64,000 nt of DNA from Begonia masoniana (GCA_022432975.1 CM039516.1:33629157-33693156), one strand, 5' to 3'; positions 1 to 12,590 are shown, counted from the first letter of the stretch. Made by a program: numbers and translations. The notes: generated from the letters alone by a model not told the origin.

Positions 1-580
1 TTCTACAATCCCGACACCTCCAAAAATCACGAAACTTTAACCACGTCATCCCGACACCCATAACTTCGTGTCCCACAAATTTCTTGAAAAACCGACTTAA
101 AACAATTAACAAAAAAAATAGAGAACTCAACCCGACATTTTGGCTTTGAAAACCAAAAATCGACAATATAACGGCTAAATTTTCGAAATCCAAAACCTGA
201 AGAGACAATACCTTTAAAACACGATTTAACCAACCAAATGACCAGATCAATCCAACTATACATCAAACAAAATTTAACCAAACGACTCTAAGATCCAATC
301 CCGACCACAACGTGCACATTTCACCACCATTATCACACACCAAAATAACTACACACTTCAACTCCAAATACTCAAAACATGACCAATCAAGCAACACTCA
401 AACATTCCCAAATCCACTCCTAATAACTCAAAGTTTTCAAAACATGCACTACCACAAACCCCTGCCGAGAACTAGGTTGAAGCGCCCCGACAACTGCCCG
501 CACCGGCATACAGCGTACATCAACGACTGCGTCCCAAACCCAGCTTTTCTCGTAGCTCTAACTTGTACTGCTGTCGCCAC

Positions 581-1386
581 CTACACCACAGAACACACAC
601 ACACGTAAGCTTACGCTTAGCAAGTAGGGAATAATAAATATAAATAAAACAATGCACACACCACCCTACCCTAGCACAACAACACAACACCACTCAACAC
701 AACAACATAACAATAATAACACCACTCAACACGACAACTCAACACAACAACACAACACCACTCAATGCAACTTAACAAACTGGCTCAACCTAACACGACA
801 ACACGACCAAACAATTCTAGTTGCCCGCACCCGAAAGGATGCCTTAGTTGCCCGCCCAGAAGGGCCTTAGTTGCCCGCACCGAGGTGCCTTAATTGCCCG
901 CCCTGAAGGGCCTTAGTTGCCCGCACCGAAGTGCCTTAGTTGCCCGCCTCGAAGGGCCTTAGTTGCCCGCACCGAGGTGCCTTAATTGCCCGCCCCGAAG
1001 GGTCTTAGTTGCCCGCACCGAAGTGCCTTAGTTGCCCGCCCCGAAGGGCCTTAGTTGCCCGCCCCGAAGGGCCTTAGTTGCCCGCCCCGAAGGGCCTTAC
1101 ACTTTAACCGACTACCATGCCAACTAATGCAACACCACACGACAACCAACTAATGCAACACCACACGACATAACACAACATAACAACGCAACACAACACG
1201 AAACCAAACAACCAACCAATGCAACCCTCAACAAAACAGCAACACATCACTAAGCAAAAACAAATAACCATTACTTACCATTCTATGGTGTAGGCTCGAA
1301 GGCAAAAAGGATGAGAACCACTACTTACCTGGATGCTCGGTTTTCCACTGGCTTACTTTCATCGTCCAATTCAAACGCTCGACGAC
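581..1386 (-). other. Intron-like cassette in LTR 1-2464
   Basis: Sense order: acceptor-like TTTAG before 1386, exon-like block 1386-1329 (58 nt), donor CCAG|GTAAGT at 1328, 748-nt intron-like segment, acceptor TGTAG ending at 581. The segment holds the 23-bp array. Splicing is inferred from consensus sites and from their conservation in ten other LTRs. Confidence 0.5.
821..1100 (-). repeat. 23-bp tandem array, about 12 copies
   Basis: Plus-strand unit TTGCCCGCACCGAAGTGCCT plus TAG. Two variants differing in the middle (CACCGAAGTG and CCCCGAAGGG) tend to alternate, giving a 46-bp dimer. Each variant has a small inverted repeat around CGAA. The array lies inside the intron-like segment of the LTR. 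A single related unit occurs near 58950 in LTR 55184-59756. Confidence 0.9.
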
Positions 1387-2464
1387 CTAAATAATGAAAC
1401 TTCACTTAATAAGTTACCAATACAATTCTAAAAAGATCCTTAAACTTAACTAACCAACAACTAAGCAATTCCCACTTCTAAACATCTAAACCCGGTTTTT
1501 GCACAAATTACCGACATCTAACTTTAAACGGCCGTAACTTTCTCGTTTTTCAACGGAATTCGACTTGCCACCCCAACTCGGAAACCTCTACACGTCTACT
1601 ATCCATTGAAATGCTTAAATCCATTAAACAAGACACTTGACCAATCCGAAAATGGCCAAGACAGAATCGGTGCCCTATTTACCTAAAAACCGGTTTTGTG
1701 CATTTCTAATCCAAATCACTATCTAATCACTCCAACAAATTAAACTAACATATCTAAGGCTAATTAATCAAAAGAGAAAGAAAACCCCAATTTGGAACCC
1801 CGAAATTCGGACTCATTCATCTAGGGTTTTTAAACCCTCTCTAAAACCTCACAAAACACACTAAAAACACTCCTAAGCTTCATCCAATCTTACATAAACT
1901 AAAACCCGACAAAAATTACCTTAGATTGGCTTGAGAAAATGAAGCTAGAGGGATGAGAAGCTTCTGCTATGGAGGAAAGGGAGAGAGAGATCGATGGAGT
2001 GAAGAAGAAGAATGAAAAGAACTTCATTTTTTATACACCTTTTCTTCTTTCATTAAATGCTCAAGTAAATTACCTTAAAGCCCTCCCCTTTTCCTTTGTA
2101 TTTCAACGCCAAACACAATCACTAAAGTTCACTTTTCATCCATCCACTTCAACATCCATTTAATCACACAATTAAATCATTGGTTGTTTGACCTTCAAAC
2201 TCCATTTTCAACCAATCAAAAGAGTTTGACATTTCAAACTCTCTCCCACACTTACTCTCTTTAAATTCAACGCCAAAAACCATAATAAATCACCATTATT
2301 TGCATTTGACTTTTCAAACTACAATCCTCCACCAATCACAAGTTGGTTTGACTTGTCAAAGCCTCCACTTTCATCACTTAACCTTACTTGACACCAAGCC
2401 ACACTATCACTCCTACTTATCCAAAACTAGGGCTACACTTGTAATAGAAATTTCGGGTGTTACA

Positions 2465-3037
2465 CCTTTAGATGTCCAAGAGGTGGTAAAGTTCGGCCAA
2501 GCTCCAAGGGGGAGAGGAAATTTTTGGAGTTCCTATGAAACCTACTAAAAACATCAACATTTTTTCCCTTTTTTTTTTAAACTCTCAACCAAAACTCATC
2601 GACCAAAACTAAACACTTACCTTTAATCTTCACAAAAGGAGTGGAAATCTTGAAGAAAGGGGACAAAACCGTGGAGGAGAGGAGAAGTTTTCTTCTTGGC
2701 TGGTAAAGGAAAAGAGGAGTGAAAGGGGAGGGTTTCACGTGGAAGAGAGGAGAAGAGAGGAAGAGAGAGAGAGAGCTTTGGCTTCTTCAACAATTTTGGA
2801 CAAATGTCATGCATTCATTGGCTCCCTCCCAACTACCTTAATTGTCTTCCTAATTTGTCCTTCCATTGGTTTCTAACTAATCCACTATTTAGCTCGCCGA
2901 TTTGATTTCTCCGAAATCTTCTTTTTCCACTAAACATCCTAACAAATTCCAATAAAATATTCATTATATTAGTCTCAAATTAATCCCGTTCAATAATTCG
3001 AGGGATAATTACATGGCTAAAAATGCCGGGTGTTACA
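2465..3037 (-). repeat. Left (3') LTR of Tekay-1, visible remnant
   Basis: These 573 bp match the right LTR over 18095-18419 plus 20907-21155 (574 bp), which is the right copy once its nested solo LTR is removed. The sense start TGTAACACCCGGC is at 3037. The rest of this LTR lies left of the window because insertion 1-2464 separates it. Confidence 0.9.
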
Positions 3038-3051
3038 TCACACCCACCTTA
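3038..3051 (-). other. Polypurine tract of Tekay-1
   Basis: The minus strand reads AAGGTGGGTGTGA directly before the LTR start, the expected place for plus-strand priming. Upstream is the AAATTTTGGGGGCAAAAT-type block common in Tekay elements. Confidence 0.7.
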
Positions 3052-3059
3052 ATAGAATT

Positions 3060-4098
3060 TTGCCCCCAAAATTTGCTTAAACAAATAGTTCTGGATATTG
3101 GTCCCTAACGTCCCGTCGTCTTTCTCAAGTGGCTTCCTTCACGTTATGATTGCGCCATAGATCCTTCACCAATGGAATCACCCTGTTGTGTAACACTTTG
3201 ATTGAAGAATCCAAAATATTTACGGGCCTTTCTTCATATGTCAGGGTCGGCTGGATGTCTATGTCCACCGGTTCCACGATCTGAGTAGGATCTCACACAC
3301 ATTTTCTCAGTATCGAAACATGAAAAACGTTGTGAACTCCATACATAGACGCTGGCACGTGCAGTCTGTAAGCCGTGCTTCCTACTCTCTTCAAGATGAG
3401 AAATGGCCCAACGAACCTTAGACTGAGCTTCCCTTTCTTACCAAACCTCACCACGCCCTTGAAAGGCGACACCTTCAGGAATACTTCATCGCCTTCAGCG
3501 AACTCCAAGTCTCTCCTCCTCTGGTTCGCTTAACTTTTCTGTCGATTCTGAGCAATTTGAATTCTTTGTTTGATAATAGCCACCTTCTAAGACATGTGTT
3601 GTAATAACTCAGGACCGACAAGCCTAGCTTCTCCAACTTCATCCCAGCACAAAGGAGACCTGCACCTTCTGCCGTAAAGAGTCTTATACAGAGTCATACC
3701 GATCGTAGCTTGGTAGCTGTTGTTGCAAGAGAACTCCACTAACGGCAAAAACTTGCTCCAAGAAGCTTGAAACTCCAACACACACGACCTTAACATATCT
3801 TCCAATATCTGAATCGTCCTCTCGGATTGTCTGTCAGTTTGTGGATGAAATGCTGTGCTGAAGTCTAACTTGGTACCCAAGGAGCTTTGCAAGCTTTTCC
3901 AAAACCTCGACGTAAATCTTGGGTCCCGGTCAGAAATGATTGACACCGGTATTCCATGCAGCTTGATAATCTTGCCAATATATAATTCTGCATACTGATC
4001 CATAAAGAAGGTCGTATTCACAGGTAGAAAATGGGCCGACTTCGTCAGTCTGTCAACAATGACCCATATACTATTATGACCTCTAGCTGTTCTCGGCA
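3060..4098 (-). pseudogene. Tekay-1 integrase core, C-terminal domain and chromodomain (pol 3' part)
   Basis: The open stretch 4099-3587 carries the integrase core: WVIVDRLTK with the first catalytic Asp, SDRDPRF with the second, and a region ending QSERTIQ with the Glu. It is followed by the FYNNSYQ-like block (here FSCNNSYQ). A second frame, 3508-3293, holds the C-terminal barrel (GDEVFLKVSPFKGV, VGPFLILKR, HNVFHVSILRKC). The remaining part down to about 3060 reads as a decayed chromodomain (WRNH, EATWE). A stop and a frame change between the pieces make it non-functional. The 5' part of the same gene lies beyond the 8.5-kb insertion, from 12591, so the integrase gene is split inside its core. 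Confidence 0.85.
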
Positions 4099-4440
4099 TG
4101 TCACGTCCCTCATACTATTCCTAATTTCCCGTACGAAATTATTATTTTTCTTTTATCCTTAGCATTTATGCGGAAAACAATTTGAAAATAATTTAAAATC
4201 AATTGAATGAATGTTTAAAGCAATTACAAAACAATTATTTAAACAATACGTACCCAAAAACCTACAGAATACAACCTCACCATTTCACTAACAATATTCT
4301 ATCTATACCACGAATTCTATCCACATCGCAAACATACACTTCACATTTTAACTTAACATCGAACACCCGATACTTATACGTCTTCCGAAATACCACCCCC
4401 AAAACCAACTAGAAACACAACTATAACAAAATACATTTTC

Positions 4441-4470
4441 ATGAAAATAAACTGCGTGGTTCCGTTTGAA
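4441..4470 (-). promoter_or_regulatory. Conserved LTR 3' box
   Basis: Sense core GGAACCACGCAGTTT followed by ATTTTCATG. The same box recurs at 10565-10594, 41235-41264, 45030-45060 and 55139-55170, and partly at 26857-26880. Each copy lies downstream of the last acceptor-like site. Role unknown; a polyadenylation or R-region signal is one possibility. Confidence 0.5.
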
Positions 4471-4791
4471 AGTTTAACATATCCTCCTGTTTCAAAGAAA
4501 ATACCAAGCAGTTCCATATCATTCAAATAACTGATTTAACAAAACGCTTTATAAAACAGTTTGCCAAAACATCTGTATATCAATCTATCAGCTAACCAGA
4601 ACCAAACATCCTAAAATGTCTATACAATTATCAATCCAAAACATTCTAAAAACCCTCAAAATCTATACATACTGTCCCCACAGGTCAGGTAAGCGTCGAC
4701 TGCGCCAGCACACCACCGCAGCCATCCTCCGTCAACTGAACTCAAGCCTCAGGAGGAGGAATCTCATCCTCACCTGTATCCTCGTAATCAC

Positions 4792-5404
4792 CTACACCAT
4801 ACATACACTCTATGAGATGAAATCCCAGTAAGCTCTACGTAAATGCAATGCATGCTGTGCGTATGAGTTCGATAAATCATGCTTTATTTTCTTTACTATG
4901 CAATGCACGATAGGTGTCACCGAGATCCTATCCCTCTATCCGGAGAGAGCTCATACAGCGGGCGGACTACTCTTTCCAGCTAGAGGTGGGGGGTACACGC
5001 TTACAACACGTACAGCCGTGCCTGAGCCCCACCTCGCGTGACCGATAAACGATATGCCTTCCGGCCGATATGCCTTTCGGCCTATGTTATGCTTTACATT
5101 ATCTTTAAAACCCTGTGCGGAAGTTCATTTTCATGCTTTTCTTTAAAACACGTGATGCGTGAACAGTTCATATCTTAAAGTAAACAAGCAATAATGTATA
5201 CCATCAAAGACTGTAAAACATAATCTATAAAACAAATAAGCCTAGCTACCCAACCAAAGCAATATAAAACAAGTGCATCTCCAAAATTCCTCGACACGAT
5301 ATTCGACGTACGGTGTAGGCCAATTGGCCAGAGAAGAATCACGAGAACTTACCTGTCGTCCGTAGTTCGCTGGTTTTGGCATATCTCGTCGCCTATGGCT
5401 CGAC
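4792..5404 (-). other. Intron-like cassette in LTR 4099-6474
   Basis: Sense order: acceptor ATAG before 5404, exon-like block 5404-5353 (52 nt, ends GGACGACAG), donor GTAAGT at 5352, 561-nt segment, acceptor GTGTAG ending at 4792. A further donor-like CAG|GTAAGG at about 6002-5996 could open an upstream intron. The segment contains about two copies of GATATGCCTTTCGGCC near 5052-5090 instead of a large array. Confidence 0.5.
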
Positions 5405-6146
5405 CTATGACAAACATCCAAGCTTCATTAAATCAAGCTTATATTCACCAATTATTCTTAGACTACTATTTCAAGCCTAATACAACTAAAACCTAACTAA
5501 ACGGGCCACCAATTTGGGTTCGGTAAAACCGACCCAAAACTTCGAACTCGCGTAACTTTTGCTTTGGTTATCGGAATCGATCGATTTCAGCGGCCACGTA
5601 CTCCACTAATAATCTATTTTAACCTGCCAAAAAAAATTTCAAAACAAACGACCGTAGCTAGGTCAAATCAGGTAAAACCCAAACTGCCCTAACCCGGGAA
5701 ATTTCCCCATTTCAATTTTTCATCAATTCACACCAATTTCCTCACCAATCAATCACAAATAGCCTCAATTAGCATAAACTAATAGAAATTCGAGGCCTCA
5801 CACCAAAAACCGAAACTCCCAAATTTGGAGTTCTCTGATTTTTGCTCAAATTGAGCTCACCGTTGCTCGGCAACCATCGCCGGCGCTAAGCCCGACCATT
5901 TGACGCCAAGAACGGTCAAAAGCCGCCATAAATCGGAGCTCAATCGAGCTCGTCCCTCTCGGCCTTAAACAGAGACAGAACAGGGCGAAATCGAGCCTTA
6001 CCTGTCGGTTCGCGCTCGGAGACAGCCGGAAGCTCGCTCATTGCCGTCGTCTGGCCGGAGAACGCCGGAAATCGGCGGTGAACGGCCGTCGATCGCTCGC
6101 CCTCGCCTCTCCCCTTCGCTGCCCTGCCTTCGGCGTTCGCGGGGAG

Positions 6147-6175
6147 CAACTGAATGGCTTCGAGCCATTCAGTTG
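6147..6175 (-). other. Conserved LTR hairpin
   Basis: Perfect 12-bp stem CAACTGAATGGC with GCCATTCAGTTG around a five-base loop. It lies next to an AT-rich microsatellite in the upstream part of the LTR. The same structure occurs at 12258-12286, 23306-23339 and 55502-55535. Confidence 0.85.
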
Positions 6176-6245
6176 TTTTTAATTATTAATAATAATGATA
6201 ATAATAATAATAATGATAATAATAATAATAATAATACTAATAACC
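6176..6245. repeat. AAT/TAA microsatellite
   Basis: AT-rich run of AAT-type trinucleotides with interruptions, directly upstream (sense) of the hairpin. The same arrangement is seen at 12287-12352 and 23255-23300. Confidence 0.9.
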
Positions 6246-6474
6246 ATTAATTAATCGAATCCTCATTTACCGTTTTGCCCTCCCGTGTTTCTGACCATTT
6301 CGACTTTTATTAAATCTCGTTCTTAATTATAACTCACGGCTTAATTTCACGAACCTAGTTTAATAAACATTTTAGTTCAACCAATTTATTCACTTTTAAT
6401 TACTTTACCTTTTTATTATTTTCTATCCAATTCTTTCGATTAATTAAACTGATGAAAAATTCTCGGGTGTTACA

Positions 6475-6490
6475 ATCCACCCACCTTAAT
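6475..6490 (-). other. Polypurine tract of the 8.5-kb element
   Basis: The minus strand reads TTAAGGTGGGTGGAT just before the 3' LTR start, the normal plus-strand priming position. Confidence 0.65.
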
Positions 6491-9400
6491 TAAAATTTTG
6501 TCCTCAAAATTTGACTTAGCTGCAGTCCTTGGCATTACTGTCTCATGTCTTGCGGCCTTATACTATGATTTACAATCGCTCCATTCTTTTCAAGTCACCT
6601 TTCTCCATCCCTCCAAAATTCTGAACTCTCACACAAGGGCTTCGATTCTAGCCCATACTTAGGGTCAATCTCTATGGTTCTAAACTAGAATCCCTAAAAT
6701 CAAATGAAGCATCGTTAACCTCCTAACCACGTCTACTGCGTTTGATTTGATTAACCAAGTCTTTGGTTGTGCACCACGTGCTAGTAATCCTCACGTCTCA
6801 AATTTTTAATATCCCAACTGCATTAATATGCACTTAAATAATTTACACACGTTAGTTTCCACTTAATCGCCCATAAGTTAAACTTCTTTTACTCTTCTGA
6901 CTTGTCCTTATGTTAAGGCTTCCCCGATCTAAGCCTAATTCAAGTCTTCAATTTCCTAATGAAGCAACCTAAAAAAAAAAAATCTTCTCCCATCGAAGTT
7001 TCTCTCAGCTATTACTTTAGATTGCATCTATGTCCAAGTTTCATAACATCAATTAGATCGAACATCATCTAAAATTCCTTCCAATTTTTGGGCTGTAATC
7101 CAAACTTAAACATAGTTTCATCAACTCTACCTCTTGTCAGGATGCACACCAACTCAATTTCTATATTAACTTCATAACCGTATTCCTTACTTTTAATTGG
7201 CCTACACGTGTCCTTGCTTACGTATCGAGTCTTACAAAATTTCCTGAATCCCCAATTGAGCAATCTCTAACTGGGTACTCAACGCCTGACGACTCGCGCA
7301 CGCGTTGGTCTATACTCAATCATCCAAAACATTAAACTCTCTAACTCTTCTAATTAACCTCATGTTCAGGTTTTCCCCTGGTTATTTCCTTAGGCAGAAG
7401 CCATACCTAAGCTTCCTATCATCTCTTTTGAATTGACTAACACTTAAAATTTTCTGCATACTCTCGGGTTGTAAGCCAACATCTACGTAAATTCATCTAC
7501 CTCGACCATAGTAGAAACGTATGTCTACTAAAATTCTCGCATTTTTTTTTATGACGATTCCTCCTAAACTCTTTCATCAATATTGCCCCAAGTCACCCAC
7601 TTCCTTGGACAACGTACCTATCTCGATAATTATTTCAGGGCGGGTTTCACAACTATCTCAAACTATATCCTCAAAATTCCTCAAAATCTCACTGAGTCCA
7701 ACTGGGAGTTAATGCGGTTACTTTCTTAAGGCTCTCGTTCCTTTATGAATAAGTTCCTATAAGTATCACTTTTTCTTTCTAAGCCACACTAGCGAGCCTT
7801 CTCGCTATGCCCTTAGCTGAAACTCTCTTACTTCCTACGTTATGCCCATTAGTCTAACTTAAATCTCTATTAGCTTCGAGTAGCGTCAAGTCCATAACTT
7901 CCACAATCGATGTGCTCTAAACCACACACTATTACCTTAGGCCATTGAACTCCTGGAAATTTCTAACTTAGTCTCACTTCTAAGTTCACTTAAATGGCTT
8001 CCCGAGAAAACCCACATTCTCTTTATTCAACATATTGAACATTTCACAAATCGCACAACATTAGCCACCGAGCTAAGCTTCTAATCTTAACTCTTCTTTT
8101 AATTTAACAATCCCTTGCACTTACCTCTATATCGCACGAGGATTTCCTCAAAGTTACACAATGGTCTATCCTCTCTCGTTCCCCCTAGTCGGGTTCGAAT
8201 ATTCTACTTGTCTACTTGACTCACATGCAAATATTCTTCCAACCATCTTCTTGTTTGCGGACTTGTTGTAGGTAAGTTTACGCCTTTATTCCAATTCTCC
8301 TTAAGTCCTCAAATCCTACCATTTTTATTCTCCAATAATTTGAAACACCTCTTCTTTAATGATAACCTTCCTAGTTCCTCAAACACTAATGCTTCTACCT
8401 TCATCCTGGAGGTGGCCTCATGTTTGTGGCTCCTAACTTAAATTGTACCAACTATAGATTCACAACTTAACTCCTATATCTTTTGCTTCATAATCTAATC
8501 AAGCAACACTAATCGTCTGACGTGTCCCCAACTCGTCAATTATTCTTAACTTCTTCAAGTCTCCCCCTTACAGTGTGTCGATCATAGTCTTTTCACGAGC
8601 TGACAATTGTCCTTTATTTGTCAGACCTCTAGGACGGCACTTATTTCCTAGAGAATGACCAAATTCAGTAACCTGAGTATCACTTGCATATTACTTTTCA
8701 TATAACTCTAACCCTTTATTGTCTCGAATTTGTTAACCTTCCAACTCCGAGTAATTACCTTTATTTTTCCTCATCGATATAGGTTGATATGCATACCCCG
8801 ATGCAATCGCTTAGATCTTACGTCACGATTTTGCATTGATTCATTACATCCTCCGAATCACCGCGGAGATAGCCACTCCCTATACCCTCTCATCAATTAA
8901 TCTAAGTCTTAAATTCTTAAATATCATTTTCATCTAGATACTTCCAGCTTCCCGTGGATCTAGTTTATTTAAATTTCTACTAATTTTACATACTAACGGT
9001 ACCTCAACAATCTAGAACATTCCCTAGTAAGTCTTACATCTAAACTCCAAATTTCTCCTCGATTGATCACATTTTAAACCCAAAAGAATTCGTCATTTCT
9101 TACTTCAGTATATTTTCTACCCAAGATACTCACCCAAGTCGTTCCACCATTTCTTCTAACCTCACACAGGTTACAATAAACCCCAAAACATGACTTCTAA
9201 TTTTTAAGGCGTCAAACCCTTTTCTGATTAGCTAGAGTATCTGGGTTTTTAAGTTAAATCCAACTCTTATGTCTTAGCCCTGCATTCTTTGGTCGAGCAA
9301 CATCGCAAGCTTGACGTGTTTACTACTCTTTGATCGCTCTTAACTTCACTAGGTCTCCCCTTATAGTATGTCGGCCGTAATCTTTCCGTGAATTAACAAT

Positions 9401-10207
9401 TGCCCTTAATTGATTAGTCTTTCCAGTCGATACTTATCTCCTAAAGATCGGTCAAACTTTGTATCATGAGTATTACCTTTCGTATGACTTTAACCTTTCA
9501 TTGTTTATCCCCTCAATAATTAAATCTAAACTTCAATTCTTGAATATCGTTTTCACCTAGGTATTTCAAGCTTCACATAGATCTACGATCTACAAGGCTC
9601 GACTATATATATATATTTTTTTTCTGCTTATGCGCACTATTTACACCTTTGCAATTTAGAGCATCCTTCGATATGTTTATACCTAAGTTTCAAAACATCT
9701 AAGTTTCAAACCCCTCTCTGATTCGTCATACTCTAAAGCTCCAAAGGTTCGTCAACTGGGGTAAATTTCCATTTCTTTAAATCTTAGGTCTCATAAAATA
9801 CACCCCTCTAATAGTAACTTGAATTCTAAGTGCACCATTTTCGTGATTAAGTCAAGCTAGTCCTATTAACGCATAACTCTCTTTCCATAGGCCTATGTCG
9901 TCCTGTATTTAACCTACCGTCTTCTCGTTAAAATTCTTCTAAGAGTCTTTCTTACTCAACTCCTACTCCGATCTATCGCAACATTATTACGGTCAAATCC
10001 TTATGGTGATCTATCGTATCGTCTCGGTCGTCTCGATCATTCCCTCGACGCACCATATTTATAAATAACTCCTATAAAAATGTTTAAACAAACACTCTAA
10101 GAAACAGTAATTAAATAAAACTATAAACATACTTACAGTTGATGAAGAATGTCCACGTAGTGGCTGTGCAGTCGAGCAGTCTACAGAACCGATTTTAAAA
10201 CCCGGGG
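6491..10207 (-). other. Non-coding internal region of the 8.5-kb element
   Basis: About 3.7 kb with no coding signal that I can support. The bases next to the polypurine tract align loosely with the chromodomain end of Tekay elements (blocks like the Tekay 3' end near 6510-6600). Two sections look related to each other: phrases around 8580-8720 recur in altered form at 9350-9500. This hints at an internal duplication or strongly decayed repeats. Confidence 0.6.
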
Positions 10208-10219
10208 GCTCTGATACCA
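10208..10219 (-). other. Primer-binding site, tRNA-iMet
   Basis: The minus strand reads TGGTATCAGAGC, four bases inside the 5' LTR (10224-12585). This is the standard initiator-Met primer site of plant LTR elements and it is undamaged. Confidence 0.93.
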
Positions 10220-10916
10220 TAATTGTCACATCCCTCATACTATTCCTAATTTCTCGTACGAAATTATTATTTTTCTTTTATCCTTAGCGTTTATGCGGAA
10301 AACAATTTGAAAATAATTTAAAATCAATTGAATAAACATTTAAAGCAATTACAAAACAATTATTTAAACAATACGTACCCAAACACCTACAGAATACAAC
10401 CTCACCATTTCACTAACACAATTCTATCTATACCACGAATTCTATCCACATCGCAAACATACACTTCACATTTTAACTTAACATCGAACACCCGATACTT
10501 ATACGTCTTCCGAAATACCACCCCCAAAACCAACTAGAAACACAACTATAACAAAATACATTTTCATGAAAATAAACTGCGTGGTTCCGTTTGAAAGTTT
10601 AACATATCCTCCTGTTTCAAAGAAAATACCAAGCAGTTCCATATCATTCAAATAACTGATTTAACAAAACGCTTTATAAAACAGTTTGCCAAAACATCTG
10701 TATATCAATCTATCAGCTAACCAGAACCAAACATCCTAAAATGTCTATACAATTATCAATCCAAAACATTCTAAAAACCCTCAAAATCTATACATACTGT
10801 CCCCACGGGTCAGGTAAGCGTCGACTGCGCCAGCACACCACTGCAGCCATCCTCCGTCAACTGAACTCAAGCCTCAGGAGGAGGAATCTCATCCTCACCT
10901 GTATCCTCGTAATCAC

Positions 10917-11516
10917 CTACACCATACATACACTCTATGAGATGAAATCCCAGTAAGCTCTACGTAAATGCAATGCATGCTGTGCGTATGAGTTTGATAA
11001 ATCATGCTTTATTTTCTTTACTATGCAATGCACGATAGGTGTCACCGAGATCCTATCCCTCTAACTGGAGAGAGCTCATCCAGCGGGCGGACTACTCTTT
11101 CCAGCAAGAGGTGTACAACACGTACAGCCGTGCCTGAGCCCCACCTCGCGTGACCGATAAACGATATGCCTTTCGGCCGATATGCCTTTCGGCCTATGTT
11201 ATGCTTTACATTATCTTTAAAACCCTGTGCGGAAGTTCATTTTCATGCTTTTCTTTAAAACACGTGATGCGTGAACAGTTCATATCTTAAAGTAAACAAG
11301 CAATAATGTATACCATCAAAGACTGTAAAACATAATCTATAAAACAAATAAGCCTAGCTACCCAACCAAAGCAATATAAAACAAGTGCATCTCCAAAATT
11401 CCTCGACACGACATTCGACGTACGGTGTAGGCCAATCGGCCAGAGAAGAATCACGAGAACTTACCTGTCATCTGTAGTTCGCTGGTTTTGGCACATCTCG
11501 TCGCCTATTGCTCGAC
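10917..11516 (-). other. Intron-like cassette in LTR 10224-12585
   Basis: Exon-like block 11516-11465 (52 nt), donor CAG|GTAAGT at 11464, 548-nt segment, acceptor GTGTAG ending at 10917. All sites are retained as in the partner LTR. Confidence 0.5.
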
Positions 11517-12257
11517 CTATGACAAACATCCAAGCTTCATTAAATCAAGCTTATATTCACCAATTATTCTCAGACTACTATTTCAAGCCTAATACAACTA
11601 AAACCTAACTAAACGGACCACCAATTTGGGTTCGGTAAACCGACCCAAAACTTTGAACTCACGTAACTTTTGCGTCGGTTATCGGAATCGAACGATTCCA
11701 GCGGCCACGTACTCCACTAATAACCTATTTTAACCTGCCAAAAGGAATTTAAAAAAAAAACGACCGTAGCTAGGTCAAATCAGGTAAAACCCGAACTGCC
11801 CTAACCCGGGAAATTTCCCCATTTCGATTTTTCATCAATTCACACCAATTTCCTCACCAATCAATCACAAATAGCCTCAATTAGCATAAACTAATAGAAA
11901 TCCGAGGCCTCACACCAAAAACAGAAACTCCCAAATTTGGAGTTCTCTGATTTTCGCTCAAATTGAGCTCACCGTTGCTCGACAACCATCGCCGGCGCTA
12001 AGCCCGGCCATTTGACGCCAAGAATGGCCAAAAGCCGCTAGAAATCGGAGCTCAATCGAGCTCTTCCCTCTTGGCCTTAAACAGAGATAGAACAGGGCGA
12101 AATCGAGCCTTACCTGTCGGTTCGCGCGCGGAGACAGCCGGAAGCTCGCTCATCGCCGTCGTCTGGCCGGAGAACGCTGGAAATCGGCGGTGAACGGCCG
12201 TCGATCGCTCGCCCTCGCCTCTCCCCTTCGCTGCCCTGCCTTCGGCGTTCGCGGGAG

Positions 12258-12286
12258 CAACTGAATGGCTTCGAGTCATTCAGTTG
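12258..12286 (-). other. Conserved LTR hairpin, second copy
   Basis: Same stem as 6147-6175 with one mismatch (GTCATTC in place of GCCATTC on the right arm). Confidence 0.75.
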
Positions 12287-12292
12287 TTTTTA

Positions 12293-12327
<35 letters not shown>

Positions 12328-12352
12328 TAATAATAATAATAATAATACTAAT
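12287..12352. repeat. AAT microsatellite
   Basis: Run of AAT/TAA trinucleotides beside the hairpin, the counterpart of 6176-6245 with a slightly different repeat count. Confidence 0.9.
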
Positions 12353-12590
12353 AACCATTAATTAATCGAATCCTCATTTACCATTTTGCCCTCTCGTGTT
12401 TCTGACCATTTCGACTTTCGTTAAATCTCGTTCTTAATTATAACTCATGGCTTAATTTCACGAACCTAATTTAATAAACATTTTAGTTCAACCAATTTAT
12501 TCACTTTTAATTAGTTTAACTTTTTATTATTTTCTCTCCAATTCTTTCGATTAATTAAACTGAGGAAAAATTCTCGGGTGTTACACGGCA

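Larger units (their letters stand above)
1..2464 (-). mobile_element. Tekay-type LTR, truncated by the window start
   Basis: On the minus strand it begins TGTAACACCCG at 2464, the usual start of this LTR superfamily. It interrupts the left LTR of Tekay-1: the sequence from 2465 on continues the LTR copy that is uninterrupted at 18095. CCTTT at 2465-2469 is the probable target duplication; the other copy and the LTR 3' end lie before base 1. A box containing GCCCCGACAACTGCC (about 483-500) is shared with 18420-20901 and 55184-59756, so these three belong to one sub-family. Whether it is a solo LTR or part of a full element cannot be seen. No coding capacity. Confidence 0.8.
4099..6474 (-). repeat. 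Left (3') LTR of the 8.5-kb element
   Basis: 2376 bp. Plus strand starts TGTCACGTCCC and ends CGGGTGTTACA. Compared with 10224-12585 I see scattered substitutions and a few short indels, for example a short extra segment near 4985-5005. Confidence 0.95.
4099..12585 (-). mobile_element. Non-coding 8.5-kb LTR element inside Tekay-1 integrase
   Basis: Flanked by a perfect 5-bp duplication CGGCA (4094-4098 and 12586-12590). It has paired 2.37-kb LTRs, a perfect iMet primer-binding site and a polypurine tract, so the signals needed in cis are present. The 3.7-kb internal region has no reading frame longer than about 65 codons and no recognisable domain. Its first bases after the polypurine tract resemble the end of Tekay internal regions, so it looks like a non-autonomous derivative. 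The two LTRs are very similar, pointing to recent movement with proteins supplied in trans. Confidence 0.92.
10224..12585 (-). repeat. Right (5') LTR of the 8.5-kb element
   Basis: 2362 bp, partner of 4099-6474. Starts TGTCACATCCC and ends CGGGTGTTACA on the plus strand; CGGCA follows directly. Confidence 0.95.

Noticed and set aside
6491..10207. Possible hidden pol gene in the 8.5-kb element
   Set aside because: I looked for RT, integrase and protease motifs on both strands and saw none; open frames are all short.
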